A stretch of 64,000 nt of DNA from Tetrahymena thermophila SB210 (Eukaryota > Ciliophora > Oligohymenophorea > Hymenostomatida > Tetrahymenidae), in assembly GCF_000189635.1 (NCBI RefSeq), contig NW_002476355.1, forward strand, positions 124,001 through 188,000, in the 5' to 3' direction. Below, piece by piece: positions 13,413 through 27,432 of the stretch; position 1 is the stretch's first letter; each line of letters opens with the position of its first letter. Under the pieces are notes generated by a model. It was not told where the DNA came from, ran no database searches, and saw only the letters and a list, made by a program, of their open reading frames with translations. Position numbers and translations under genes: made by a program.

Positions 13413-15077
13413 AAGTTATGATATAGTAATATAAATTTATTTTTTATGTCAATATCTCAGATAAAACTTTATTTTGCAACCAATATTAAATAATTTATTA
13501 AATTTTGATAAACTAATAATGAATTTTATACTTTATGTTTTTACACTCACTATTCAATATAATTTTAATTTCTTCAATAACTAGTTAATTAAAAAAAGAT
13601 CTGAAAGAATTCATTCATTCAATCATATTCATCTTAGTATGGATTTATTTCTTTTCCTTCTGATTATTTTTCAAGTATATATAAAATTTTCTATCATCTG
13701 AAAACACAAATTGTTGAATTCAAATTTGAAAACAGATTAAAAAAATAGTTCTTTAGGTTTCATCTGAAAATTTTTGAATTAAAAAATGTAATAATGCAAT
13801 AACAATTCTTCTTATTTTTAACTAAGTTTATAATTCTTAAATTTAGATAAAAAATTTTTCTCTTCGAAATCGTTTCAATTAACCATAATTATTTGAAAAA
13901 ACTTTGAGTGGGGAGGGGAGTAAAGCTAATTATTAGGATTTTAGACTATCTAGTACTATTTTTTATTATCTTTTACGCATATTTTATTCTATATATTTTT
14001 CTGCTTATTTAAACAACTAAAACTAAATTAAATTCATAAACTACTTAGCTTTAAAATAAAAAAAAATACTATTTATATTAATATGCTATACAAATAATTA
14101 ATAAATTTTTATTAAATAGTATTTTTTTATGAATAATTAAAACTAAATTAGTAATATTATACATACATACATGATTGATTGATTGATTCTCTAAATTCCT
14201 TTATTTAAATTAATAATAATCTATGGTAATTGATTTCACCTAATCGCTTTTTTGATATAGAATGCGGATATACCTTGAAGTCAAGATATTTTAATTAAAC
14301 TTAGCTAAAAAATATTGTTAAATTAAATAATCTTAAAATCAAATTCTCATTTTTAAAAATAAAAAAATGTTATACTAAATATTATATATTTTTAACAACT
14401 TTGAACTTTATATGTTTCATCAATTTTTTATTTTTGGATAAAAGTAAATTAAAAAGTTTGAATGATCATTATTGAGATATTTTGATTAATAAAATAATAA
14501 AATATACTAATAATTATTAAGGCTAAGAAGCTTTAATTTTCCAAATAAAATAATTAAAATATACAAATATCAAACACCTACCTAAATTTTAAAAGTATTT
14601 CTTATTTTAATTTATTTAATTATATTACTTCAAATTCTTAACAATAAAATCTGATAATCTACTAAAAACTGAAAGATGTTAGTAGATAGATAATGGAAAT
14701 TTTTGGAAACTTTAATTAGTTTTTTTATGATTTTGCAAGATTTAATTTAATATCTAATACAATTAATATAAATTAAACGTTGATTAAAAACTTTTCTTAT
14801 TTAAGTAATCTAAAAGTTTATTACTAAACAAACAAAATAAAAAACAACCAAATAACAAAAAAAGTTAAAGAAATAAAAATTTATTCTTTTTTCAACCATT
14901 CATTTATTAATTTACTATCTTATTAAGATTCAATTAATTTTTTATTGAGAATAAAAGGATAATTTGCTTATTTAAAATCTCAAAAGATTAAGTTCAATTA
15001 GTCATCAAAAATAAATTAAAAAAAAAATAATAATTTATCTAAAACATTTAAAGAAAAATCTATAAGGTTAAAAGAAA
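13413..15077. other. Intergenic, no gene seen
   Basis: AT-rich spacer between the LRR gene and the NACHT-WD40 gene. It contains a GATT tetranucleotide run near 14172-14187 and a short G-rich island at 13907-13920 that stands out from its surroundings. No convincing coding frame. Confidence 0.7.
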
Positions 15078-18000
15078 ATGCTTTGCGCACAAACATAGGT
15101 AATATATTCAGACTTTCTTTTAAAATATTTACATTTTTACTTATTTATATCTTTTTTAGTCAGAAATTACTAGATTTCAAGTAAGAAAAACTTTTCAGAA
15201 GCACTCAAATTCCTTTGAAAAAATAGCTAATCCTTTTGATTTAAAAGATTTGAATATGTCTGGTAAGTAAACTAAACAAAAATACTCATTTTATGAGGGT
15301 TTGTCTTAAACTAAAAAATAGATACTGATAAACTCCTGGAGATAAAAAGGTTCCAAATATGTTTTAGATAAAATAGAGAAGTTAAAACAAACTAATTGCT
15401 TTAGGAGATAAGATCTTTTGAAAGGAGGTGGTAATTGCTGCAGTAATTAGAATTAATCTTTAGATAAATATAGCATTTACTAAGCTATTGATGAAGCAAA
15501 ATTTTAAGAGACAGAAAATAATCATGGTATTGATGAGAATTTTAAAAGGTCATACAATAAAGTGAGAAAAAATACATAGTTTAAACAGATGGAGTAAATT
15601 TAAGGAAATGGAGAATAATCTGATGAAATAAAAAACATTTTGCAGAGATTGCTCCTGTGCAATAAAGATAAAATTACAACTAAAGTAAACACTTATAGAT
15701 TTTATACTATTGAAATGTTTAATTTATGCATGAGTTATAGCTTAAGTGGAGTTGATTGCATACGCTTAGTTGATAATAGACAAATAATAGATTTGTTGGA
15801 CAGCTTAGTAAGTCACTTTAAAAAAAATCTTGAACTATTCCCTTGTTTAGACTTATAGTTTATTTTTTCCTTTTTGTATGCTCTAAATGAAGAGGATTTT
15901 GACAAAAGGACTGATAAATATGATGAAATTTAATTGATCTCTGAATTTACAAAAATGGAAATGGTAGGTAAAATGAAGTCATTAATCCATTTAAAAAATA
16001 TAGCAAATGATTAAATTGATGAAGAATAAGTCATTTCAAAGCTGAAAGAAGGAGCTTTTAATAGATAAAACTAACAATTAGAGAGTCCTTGGGAGATAGT
16101 TTAAAGGATTAGAGATAAGATCCTGTTTAGCAAAGATATCGTTGTAAGATAAATAGGAGTTATTTAGATAGAGAAAAAGCATAGTAAATAAGATGAGCTC
16201 TCTTTTTACATAAATAAATTTATTGAGTTAACTGAAATGTCTTCGAGTTCTTAGCTGAGTTACACAATCACTTATTTAATGATTTAGATTAGCTTCATTT
16301 TAGAAAGATTTATCGTGTTAGAAAATTAATAGGCAGGAACGTAGACTGCTCAATTGAGAAGTAAGGTTGGTGACAAAAGTTATGAAAAACTTATTTAAAT
16401 ACTTAAATAATTTTTCAAAAGCACTTAAGTATAGCAGCAAAGCTTTTTAAAATTTTCAGTTTAAGATATCTACTTTAGGTTTTTGTCAGTTAAAATTTTA
16501 CTACAATTTTATGTCCTTAACTTTTAATAAGATGATCTCTTCATTCATCTTTTGTTTTGCTATTTGACAGAGAAAGACACTTAGATAAAGATTGTGTTTT
16601 AAAATAGTAAATAGTTTTGTCATGATTTAAAAGTAAAATTAGAATCGAAGGAAAAAGATAATTTAATTTAGCAAGTTATTCAATACTAGCAAGATAGATT
16701 AAAGAACCTCGAATCAAATAAAATTAGTAAAAGCGAAATTCAAAATATTGTTGATGAAATAAAGAGTGTGGATGATTTTATTTACAAAATTTCTCTCAGT
16801 TTGATCGAAAAATGGGAATTGGAGGCGAGATAGAGACTTGAAGCAGATATTGCTGACAAAAATGACATCCTACTTGAAGTTTAAGATCTTTATATAGATT
16901 AAAATATCTAATTTTTAGAAGGAAAAGACATTTTCGAAGAAAAAAATAAACTTGAAAGTATAAATGCTATTAATTTGATTAGAGAGTTCTTTTTAATTCC
17001 AAAGCAAAAGGATAGTGACTAACAGTGTAAAATACTAACAATCCTAGCAGAAGGAGGTACAGGAAAATCTATGTTAATCAAAAAATTAGAAACTGCCTTA
17101 ATGAGGGAAAGAAGTAGCAGCAATCAATAGGAAAAAGAAAAAGGTAGTCATGAATTATTGAATAAAGATTATTCTTCAAAGAAAAAAGTGAATTTTATTC
17201 CTTTTATGGTGAAATGCAACTGTTTAACTGCTGATAATCCTTCATTAGAGGAATATTTCAAGTAACAAGGCTTGAGTATGAATGAAATTGAGTAGCTCTA
17301 GAAAATGGAAATACATAAGCTCATTTTGTTAGATGGGTATGATGAATTTACTGGAGATTACTTTAAAATTTACTAAAAACTGTAACTAAATAACTGGAAG
17401 AATACACTTTTTATTGTTTCATCAAGAATGGAAAAAATAACTTAGAATGATGCAAAAGTCTACTTTAGCGCCTATGACTAATAAGGAAATAGGGAAGAGT
17501 CATCTTATTGCATTGTTAAATTAAAAGAATTTGAAAAAAAAGATATTCTAGAATATTGTAATAAATTTTCTAACAAATTTTACTTACAACAAAAGCAAGT
17601 GGATACTTAGGATTAACAAGATCACATGAAGCTAAATAATGATGAAGATATTTCAGAATAATAAAAACAGTTTTATGATATTATGGAATAGTGCTTGAAG
17701 AATAACTAGCTAGAGAATCTTTTGTTCTTGCCAATTAACCTTTACTTGTTTACTAGACTAATTATTGGGAAGAGCTCCGAAGAAATTAAAGAAATGATAA
17801 AAAATATATCCGATCAGATTCAAATTTAGGACATTTTCTTCAAAGAGCAATTTAAAAGAGAAGCTATTGATTTTATTAACTAAAACGGACTAGATATTAG
17901 AAATTAATAGCTTCAAAATGAAATTTGCAATTCGTATTTCCTTTATTTCCAAACAATTGCGATGCAAATGTTCCAAAATAAAGGCAAGTAATCTAATTTC

Positions 18001-21000
18001 TTACAATTGTATAAGAATGAAATTAATTTTGAACTTTAGTAAATCCAGTTCTAATCTCTAAATTAAAAATATATCGAACCCTTAAAATATAAAATTTAGA
18101 ACTACGTTAATACAAAGATCATAACAAGAGTCAAGGATGTTGAGATTGATTAGGATTTGTACTAGCAGGAAAAAGATTAAAACATGCAAATTATAGAATT
18201 TAAGCATAAATCTCTATATGAGTATTTTGCGGCTAGGGCTATGAAACATGACTTTGACCAACATAAAGAAGATATTTATAAATTAGATATGTCTAAGCTT
18301 AGTCAATTTAATATTAATAAAAGAATAATTATGACTACTCAAAAGAATGCCTCAGAGCAATAGATTCTTTTAAAATTATACAAAATCATCAAATCAGATA
18401 TAGACTCAGAATCTTTTAAGTAAAATTATTTCTAAGAGGATATTGCTTTAACGAATAGATACATTCAGTATTTGAAAAAGTCTTAGATTTCTTAACCAAG
18501 CGAAAAAAGCTAGATAGATGTTGGATCTTCTAACTTATTATCAGCTCTCTTTTTGTCAAAGTTTTCTTTCCCTTCGTTAGAATTTTCCAAATGCTCCTTC
18601 TCTTAAGCTTATTTGCCAGGTCACTCTCGTAAGTGTGCAAATTTTTAAGATTGCAATCTAGAAAATTCCTTCTTAGAAAACTAATATTTTGAAAGGTTTG
18701 AAACATCTAACACCAAACACTCAGTAACAAGCTCAATTTAAAAGATATTTGCTTATGAAGATGTTTATACATTTTCAAATGCAATTTTTTACAAAGACAC
18801 AATAATATCTATCACAAAAACAGGATATATTAATTAATTCTAGTTTATCTCAGACAAAGATTCATCTATTCATAAGAAACTTAGATCGAATTAAATTACA
18901 AGTACTTGTTTGAAATAAATTTATTTTGTGAGTAGCGAAGACATATTCCTAACTAGGACAGAAAAATCTCTTTTTGAGATTGATTGCAATTCTTTTGAAA
19001 AATTGAGAACCTTCTAATTTTCAGATAAGATAATTAACTTATAAATAAATAATTCAAATTATATTGTAACTTTAGCTAATGAATTAAACTATTTTGGTAA
19101 TATCAAGGATGGCTTTAAATAATTAGATTAAATCCAAGGGTGTGTTTATCAATTTATAAACGACACAATTATCACGACTTAAAACAATATAATTTATTTT
19201 TACAATATTAAAAATCAGTAATTAATTAAATCTAGAGATTTTAATGACAGTAGTTTAAATATTTCTGCTATCTCTGCAGATGGAAAATATCTTGCAACAG
19301 TAAATCCAGATGGTTTATCATGTAATATCTACGATTTAAAGGAATTCGATTTAATAAAAATAATTGATGGCTATTCTCAGTAGATTACTTCAATAGCTTT
19401 TTCTAAAGATGGAAATCATTTTGCGAGTGGTTCTTTAGATTAAAATTGTAAAGTTTTTAATGTATAGAAATAGTTTGAGCTAGCTCACATATTTTAAGAA
19501 AACCCATCTGCAATATCTTCAGTTAGTTTTTCTCTAGATAACAAATATCTCTTATTGACTTATGAGTAGTCTTTGTGTGTATAGAGTGTAAAAAACAAAT
19601 TTTTAAACTTAAAAAGAATAGAAGCTCATACTTAAATAATGAAAAGTATGGCTCTTTCGTCTGATGGGAAGTATCTTGCAACATGCTCTTTCGATAAAAC
19701 CTGCATCATTTGGGATATGTAAAATGAATTTAATATGGTGCATTAAATTTAAGCGCATACTGAAAGTGTTAACTACATTACCTTTTCTCCTGATGGAAAA
19801 TATTTAGCAACAATTTCATAAGATAAAACATGTAAAATTTGGGATGTTGATAACAAATTTTAGCTTTTCGATAAAATATAAGGTGATTAAATTAATATAG
19901 ACTCTATTGCATTTTCAGCTGATGGAAAGTATTTAGCAGCAACCAACCTTGATAAAACTTTCAAAATTATGAAATTTGAAAAAGGATTTTAAACTATAAA
20001 AAAAATAGAAAATTAAAGCGCTTATGATTTTTACAGTAAAATAAAATTTTCTAGAGATATGAAATATTTGGGTGTAATTAAAGGCTCATATATATGTGAA
20101 ATTTATGATGTGAGTAAAGGATTTGAATTAGTCAAAGAAATTTTGAATGTAAGCACATTTGCTTTCTCTCCTAATGGAAATTATTTAGCTACTGGTTGCT
20201 GGGAAAAATCTTGTAGGATCTATAGTGTTGAAAGAAACTTTGAATAAATTGCGATAACAGAAGAGCACAGTAAAGACATTACATCTATAGATTTTTCATA
20301 AGATGGTAAATATCTTGTAACTGGTTCCTCAGATACTACATGCAAAATATGGAGTATTGAAAAAGACTTTTAACTTATAAACACAACTTTTGGACATACT
20401 TAAAATATTTATTAAGTTGCATTTTCTGTCGATTCAAAATATTTAGTTTCACTCTCTGGCGATCAAACTTTTAAAATCTGGGGTCTTGATAAATAATTTG
20501 AGTACATAAAATCCCTAAAAGGACATGCTAATGCAATCACCTCAGCAATTTTTTCTCCAAGCTGCAAATATCTTATCACAAGCTCAGATGATTCAACTTG
20601 CAGAGTTTATGATACAGAAAAAGGGTTCGAAGTTATTAGTACAATTAATTAGCATGCATAAAAAGTTACTTCTGTTGACTTTTCCCCAGATGGTAAATAT
20701 TTAGCAACAGTTTCGTGGGATTAAACATGCAAAATCTTTAATGCACTAAAGGAATTTGAGCTAGTTATTTCTATTTAAGCTCATGACTTCTTTATTTCTT
20801 ATTGTAAATTTTCATAAGATGGAAAGTATCTAGCAACGTGTTCATGGGATTAATCTTGCAAAATATGGGACGTAAATAATGAATTCCAGTTATTACACAC
20901 AATACGGGGACATTCACTAGAAATAATTTAAGTTACTTTTTCTTATGATGGCAAGTATCTTGCAACATGTTCTTTGGATGAAACTTGCAAGATTTGGAAT

Positions 21001-21738
21001 GCTCAAAAAGAATTTGAAATCATTACCACAATTCAAGGGCACACATAAGGAGTTACTTCTGTTGCTTTTTCTAAAAATGGTAAATATTTTGTAACAGGAT
21101 CTCTAGATAATTCTTTTAAAATATGGGAAGTATAGAATTAATTTTAACTCATAAAAACTATTGAACAACACACTCATACTGTATCTTCTATTTGTTTTTC
21201 ATTAGATGATAAATTTCTTGCAACTGGCTCTGAAGATAAAACTTGTAAAATTTGGGATGTAGAAAATTAATTTGAGCTTACTTGCATAGTTGAAGGACAC
21301 AGTAAGGATATTCTTCATATAAGCTTTTCTCCTGATGGAAGGTATCTCACCACTTCCTCTCAAGACATTTCAAGCAAAATTTGGACTACAAAAAAATTAT
21401 CCTAATAAAAAAATTAAGATAATATAACTGCTTTAGCATATTCGACTGATGGAAAGTATATTGCAAGTTGCTCTGGAAATAATTAATGGAAAATTTGGGA
21501 ATAATCTACCAACATGAATTTGAAAATTAGTAACCTAAAACCTTGCAATTCCTAATCAAACAATTAAATTGAATTCATCATAAATTCTGGTGTTAATAAT
21601 AAGCATGAAAAGGCTGACAATGTAGCTTTAGGAAGTTTAAAAGAAGAAAAAATTAAATTCAATTTAATCTAACAAATTTAAAATTCCAAAAACTCCAACT
21701 TAAATAAAATAAGTTATTAATAATTATATGAATTATGA
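15078..21738 (+). CDS. STAND NTPase: NACHT domain plus 18 WD40 repeats
   Basis: Two exons: 15078-15098 (7 codons), intron 15099-15159, then 15160-21738; about 2,199 residues with no TGA. If the tiny first exon is wrong, the next in-frame ATG is near 15255. Residues 1-600 are helical and Gln-rich and unrecognised. The NACHT-type NTPase follows: Walker A AEGGTGKS with Lys643, and Walker [11 protein letters not shown] with Asp732 and the paired Asp735/Glu736 typical of NACHT. A helical winged-helix-like part (to ~1100) includes [15 protein letters not shown], like the conserved end of NACHT modules. From ~1370 to 2115 there are 18 WD40 repeats ([21 protein letters not shown] consensus), enough for two or three propellers. 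By family analogy (NWD1, TEP1, Apaf-1-like proteins) it would be a ligand-gated, nucleotide-switched scaffold; the ligand and output are unknown. Confidence 0.92.
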
Positions 21739-22995
21739 TAAAATTAATTTCAGAATTTTTTTTCATATTTTATCTGTCTATTTTTGTTGAAATTTTTACA
21801 TAAAAATATTTTTTAACAAGTTTTTATTTTTTAGTAATAATTTTGCAAATAATTTACATGAATTTTGTATTAATAAGTTTTGTTTTAGAATGTTAAAAAC
21901 ACTCTATATTATATAGTGTTTTATAAAAAGACGTGGAAGTTATTGATAATAAATTATTATTTACTTTTAAAATACACCTTTCTTCTTAGAGATTTTATTA
22001 AACTTTTTATTATATAGAGTAAAACAAAAATCTATTAACTTAGAAAAATATTAATTAATTGATTGATTATTCTGTATTTCAAATGTAATAAAATTGTAGA
22101 ATATTTAATTATAAAGACGGACTATTTAATTAAGGTTATGATTTGCTTAACATCATTTTTAAATTATTCTAAAGAATTTATAGATAAAATATAAATAAAG
22201 AAAATACATATGATAAATTATTTATTTTTACCACAGCCTTATTTAAACCTAATTTTAATGATGTAATAATTAAAAACAAGCCACCTTTTATATTTTTATG
22301 CTTTAAGAAATATACTAGGTAAATTAATTACATTTTGTTTGAAGATACAATGAATTAATGTCAAATCTAAGTAATTTATAAATATATCAAAAATAATTAA
22401 TTAGGAGTAGAAAAAAATTGCCTTTGATTGAAAATTGACTGTTTAATATTTTGTTTAAAAAGCGTTTAAAGGAGTAAAAAATATATTTATTTTACATTTT
22501 AAAAAAATTTTTACAATAAAAAAGTAAACTTTGAGGCATTTCATAGCTTAAATTTATAAATTGCTATTTTATTGCAAGAATGTAATCTATGATTAAAAGA
22601 TATTGAAATATGATGAATAATTAAATATCTATTACACACACTTTTACAAAATATTTGAATATAGAGTCGCTTTAATAAGGTGATGTATTATTGTATTATT
22701 AAAGTAAAAATAATGTGACGGTAATTACTAATTAGAACTAAACACAGCTTAATCTTCAATCATATAGATAAAATCCAATCAAAAAGTATAAAAATATATT
22801 AATAATGATAAAATTGATATTTTGTTCTATTACTTTATTAATTAATTGCGATTAAAAATTACTTTTAATTAAAAAGCTGAAATACTAATATTTTATTCGT
22901 TTGTTTTTATACTAGGAATCTATCAAATTAAATAATAATAATTTATTAATTGATAAAAAAATACTTAAAATCAAAAGAAATTATTAAAAATTAAG
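21739..22995. other. Intergenic, no gene seen
   Basis: Very AT-rich spacer. I see no coding frame, repeat array or RNA gene. It should contain the promoter of the small secreted Cys-rich gene. Confidence 0.7.
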
Positions 22996-23541
22996 ATGAA
23001 ACTCTAAATTCTTGCTTTCGTTGCTATTGCTACTGTTTTGGCAATTTATTCAATCAAATTATAAGGAAAACATCTTTAAGAAAATGTTCTTTATGATTAA
23101 TTCAGTACAAACGACAAATGCAAAAAAATGTAAGCTAAATTAAGTGATCAATGCAAGTAAACAGCTCCTGCAAGTGAATTCTATCCTTGTTTAGAAAAAC
23201 TTATGAGTGAAAATCGCTGTGATATTTTAGTTGAATATAAGTAAGTTATTGACTAAGACAAATATTGTGATTCAATTAAGAAGAGTGGTGAAGAAAAATG
23301 CAAAGACAGTAAAGATTATCAGAATTGCTTGGTTGATTACTTCAATACAGTTGAAAACGACTGTATTAGCTTAGTTCCAGTCAAATAATATGCTTTTGAT
23401 AATGATGAATATTGCAATTCCTTAAAATCTAATATGGAAGAAGGATGTAAAAAAGAAGACTTACCTATCTAATGCTTATTTGATTTCTTGAAAATGAACG
23501 ATTGTGTATCCGAAGTGCCATTAGATCCTAAAAATAATTGA
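22996..23541 (+). CDS. Small secreted cysteine-rich protein with three 4-Cys repeats
   Basis: A single exon, 181 residues. The first ~20 residues are a signal peptide (MKLQ followed by a hydrophobic run to about residue 20). The mature part has exactly 12 cysteines in three modules: Cys 42/53/65/75, Cys 91/102/111/123 and Cys 140/151/160/170. Each follows C-x10-C-x8-11-C-x9-11-C, and a conserved CL or CK follows several of them. Modules 2 and 3 share (Y)C(D/N)S(I/L)K and EE(K/G)CK. There are no extra transmembrane spans. The even Cys count and export signal suggest disulfide-bonded repeats in a secreted or granule protein. I do not recognise the family and assign no function. Confidence 0.86.
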
Positions 23542-24875
23542 AATATATAAATAAAACCTTAACTTATTTAAATTAAAAAATAAATATTTAAAGACTAAAT
23601 AAAAATCATCCTTATGAAATTATTTTTTTTAAAAAATTAAATTTGAAAGGATATTTTATGATTACTTCACTCTAAAAAATCATTTTATATATTATATATA
23701 AACTTTGTATTAAACTTAGCTTTAAAGCTCAACATTAAATAGTTATTTTGAAAATTTAATCATTAAACAACTACTAAAATTTAGGATAAGCTATTTTTTA
23801 ATTAAAATAATACAAATCATTATTATAAAAGAATTTAAAAAGATATTTTAAAGAATGCAGAAATATCATATTTAGCATTTATTTTTAGTAAGGAATTTTC
23901 AATTTTTATCAATCAAAAAATAGGTCAAAAAATTAAATAAAAATACTTTTTTTTTATTATTTAATAGTAATCAAACCACTCAAATTATTAATATCAAATC
24001 ATTTCTAACTAAAGTCACGTGTAGGAATATTATTCTTAACATTATAAATTTGTTTTATTATTACTAAAATATTACTCATTTAAAAAATCAACTATATTGT
24101 TTGCTTATATGTATAGCCATTACTAAATCAATTTGTATATTAAATGTAATATATTTAATAAATATAAAATTGTGAAATGAAATTAAATGAGTTTTATTAT
24201 GATACATTTTCTTAAACTTATATTTTTTTTTAAGCAATTTTTGAAAATCCTAAATTATATTAATTCCTTTAAGCAATATTTAGTTTTAAATGAAAAAATT
24301 TACAGATAACCAAAAATTTTACTTAAAGATTGATAATGATAAATTTTTAAATTAAATAAACATACATTTATATAACTACATAAAACATGTATATACTTAG
24401 AAATTAATTAGTGATCAAATATATCCTTAAATAATTTATATTTGGAGAAATTCATCTTTTTTCTTTTTGAACTCTATAAATGAAGTGTTTTTTATTATTA
24501 AGAATGGTTCTGTTTTGATTATTTTTAGGTTTTCTCTATGATAGGAGACAAACTAAAATTAAATAACAGATATTTAATTCTTTAAAATAAATTTATTCGG
24601 TTAATTATTTTATTATTTAATGATCATTAAATATATTTGTTTGTTTATTGTTTGTTTAATTATTTTAAAATTTGAATAATATGGTTTCCAAAATATAAAA
24701 AAAATTAATGTACTTTATTATATTACTCGTTAAAATTAATTCAAGATAATAGAAATCGTTTTTAAAGATACATAAGCAAAATTTAATAATTTATTAAATA
24801 TTTCAAAACACAATTAAATAATTAATTAAAATACTACTGATTTATTGGTTGATTGATAATTAGATAGATAGATAA
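23542..24875. other. Intergenic, no gene seen
   Basis: AT-rich spacer with short TTTG and GATA runs near 24640-24870. No coding frame or RNA gene recognised. Confidence 0.7.
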
Positions 24876-27432
24876 ATGATTAACTTACAATTCCATTCAA
24901 TTGAATTTAAAATTCCTTTAAAAGATAGCAAGAATCTTTCTATCATTGTTTAAGTAGGCAAATTATATTAATGATTGAAAAAATTATATTGTTGTTTCTT
25001 AAAAAAGTTTCCAAATCATGTCAAAAAGTCCACTTAACCTTTTTATTATGATGCTTCTAAAAACTATGGATTAATAAATCAGCTATTAAAATGCGATGAA
25101 ATTATTTTAAATAGTGAAGAGGATCTTGCAACTCTTGAGATTGATGAAGAAGAAGGAGATGATATTATTATGCCTAAAAAGCAAAGGTTATTGGGAAAAC
25201 AACTTATAAAACTAAAAAATGTAAAATCAATATACAGATAAGTAGAAATCATAAATTTAAGTGCAATAATTTAATATATCTTTAAAGGTTTAGCAAGGCA
25301 CCTATTAGCTTACACTCAATTAAAATTTAGCAAAGATTAAATACTCATGCTCCTTTGGGTTGTCTAGAAATTCTTCAATCACATAAATTCCAACAAATAA
25401 GAGTAAAATAAAATACAAAACAATAAATTTTTAATATTTTAAAGCTAAAACATAATTGAAATTTTTATTAATTTTTTTATAAAAACTTTTTTATATATTT
25501 TTTTTAATTACTTCAGAAAAGTATATGACAGAGGAGGAAGACATAACTACATCAGATTAAAATGATATATTAAGTCTTAACAGGAATTTGGCAAGTATTC
25601 ATGATAGAAAAAATTTAATTTAAGTGCAAAAGAAGAATCTAAACTAAATTGATGATGAGTACATCTTCGATGAATCAATGATAGATAAAAGTAAAAGAGA
25701 TGTATCTATTTTAAGGATTAACACATCTGTATCAACTGATTATGGGTAGAATAATAGCATAAATCCCATAAATTAAAATAAAAATAAAGCTTTAATGTAT
25801 CAATAAACATAATACTAGACTGCTCCTTTATCACCAATTGCTTCCTCAAGAGATCTTCAAAGCATTAAGTAAGCTAAGTAATAAAGAGTATTATAAAATA
25901 TTGATTTCTTTATTTGAAAATGAAAAGGTAAAGCAATTAATTTTAAGAATTAGAAACTAGTTATTAGTATGTACCTTAAAAAGAGCAGTTAGCATAGAAT
26001 ACAATATTATTTACCAATTATGCCAAGATTTTGATTTCTTTAATATAGTAAGCTATTTTATAATTATCGTTAACTTAAAGCAACTTAATTATTTTAAAAT
26101 TAAAAAGCTTTGTTTTTATAAATAACAAAACCTAATCGATTTAAAAATTAAAAAAAAATTTTATTTTGTTTGTTTGTTTGAATTTTTCAATCCTTATAAT
26201 TTATCTTTTAAATAGATTTGAGATTAAAATTTTTATTAAATTTTAAGTTTGAAAACATATTTATTTAATGAGAGTATGAATTTTAATAAATGTTTAAATT
26301 AATTTTTAAATAGATTTTTGAAGTAAGTTTACTCTTGGGATAATGCCATTTTGAGTGTAGGATATGGTGTTGGAGTGACAATGTTTTTAACTTATTACAA
26401 TATGTCACTAATTATCAGTTTTGTTTTAATCTATAAATTTCCTTAAATAATTGAATAGTAGCTCTACTATAAAAACAATGAGTGTCCAGAAGAAGATTTG
26501 TATAACTGGAATAAATTTTGTGAAGATTTTGCTAAATACATGCAAAATATAAAAGAAAATATCAATTCAAATTAATCAAGAGAAACTCTTTTTACAGCTT
26601 TCATTTACATTTTGGTTTTAGTAATTATGAATTCAATATTTAGTGTTTCAAAGATGTTTATCCTTCTTTTCTGGATTCATCTCTTTTCATACAACTACAA
26701 TGGATATAAAATATGTAAAGTATTTCACTATGAAATATTTGGGCCTGTCATAGACTAAGCTTATTAACTTATTTCTAAAAGAGCTAACCTGGAATCTGAT
26801 GAAATCCCAGATGAAAACGTTTAAAATCACCATCCTGAAGTCTACAAGCCATTTATCAACAATAAACCGTACTTTACATAACAAAATATAAGCTATTAAA
26901 TTTGAAAATTAATTAGATGTTGAAATTTAATTGATCTTCTTATGTGGCTTATCAATTTTTAATTCCTTTTTTTTAATATTCTTGAATTCAAAATAAATAT
27001 TAAGTTTAATTTTGTATATCAAAATTCTTTTAATATGCTTAAATTTAGAGAAGACATTCAATTATATGAGGTTTACGAAAACCAAAGAATAGTTTCTGGT
27101 TTAAGTTGGTAACCTTGCTAGTCTAATGGTAATAATTTTCTAATTAATAAAAATAATATATATTAACTATTTTAAAAGAGAGATTCCCTTGGAGTAATGA
27201 AGATGGAAGACAATAGCTTTCTAAGAACAGCACATAGATGCTCAACGAAAGATAGAAATGGTTGGAAAGTGAGTGGTAAATAGATATAAATGAGTTTACT
27301 GATGTTTACGGCTGGGAATATGCAAAAAGTTTTAATGAAGGGGTTTATTAAAAGACTTTTAAGTCAGAACATTAAGTTCGTCGTAGGAGATGGATTAGGA
27401 AAGCTATTTACTCAAGCAAGACTTAGTTATGA
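24876..27432 (+). CDS. Pex30-like membrane protein with dysferlin (DysF) domain
   Basis: Eight exons, about 588 residues: 24876-24953, 25008-25220, 25288-25402, 25517-25868, 25928-26047, 26314-26868, 27049-27128, 27179-27432. All phases match; no single frame is open across. The acidic N-terminal part (exons 1-3) may be a small beta domain, possibly C2-like. The middle shows the Pex24/Pex30-type motif YSWDNAILSVG (~299-309), followed by a hydrophobic hairpin (~305-335) and a second hydrophobic block (~395-440). The C-terminus (from ~478) is a DysF domain: YENQR, W-rich PWSNEDG, WEYAKSF and the basic RRRRWIRK. In yeast, this architecture shapes the ER and controls peroxisome and lipid-droplet formation; that role is inferred by homology. 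Exon 2-4 joins are the least certain because several frames are locally open. Confidence 0.78.

Noticed and set aside
25221-25402. Continuous open frame through 25221-25402 in the Pex30-like gene
   Set aside because: It cannot be joined in phase to the next exon. Splicing out 25221-25287 gives matching phases and a better reading.
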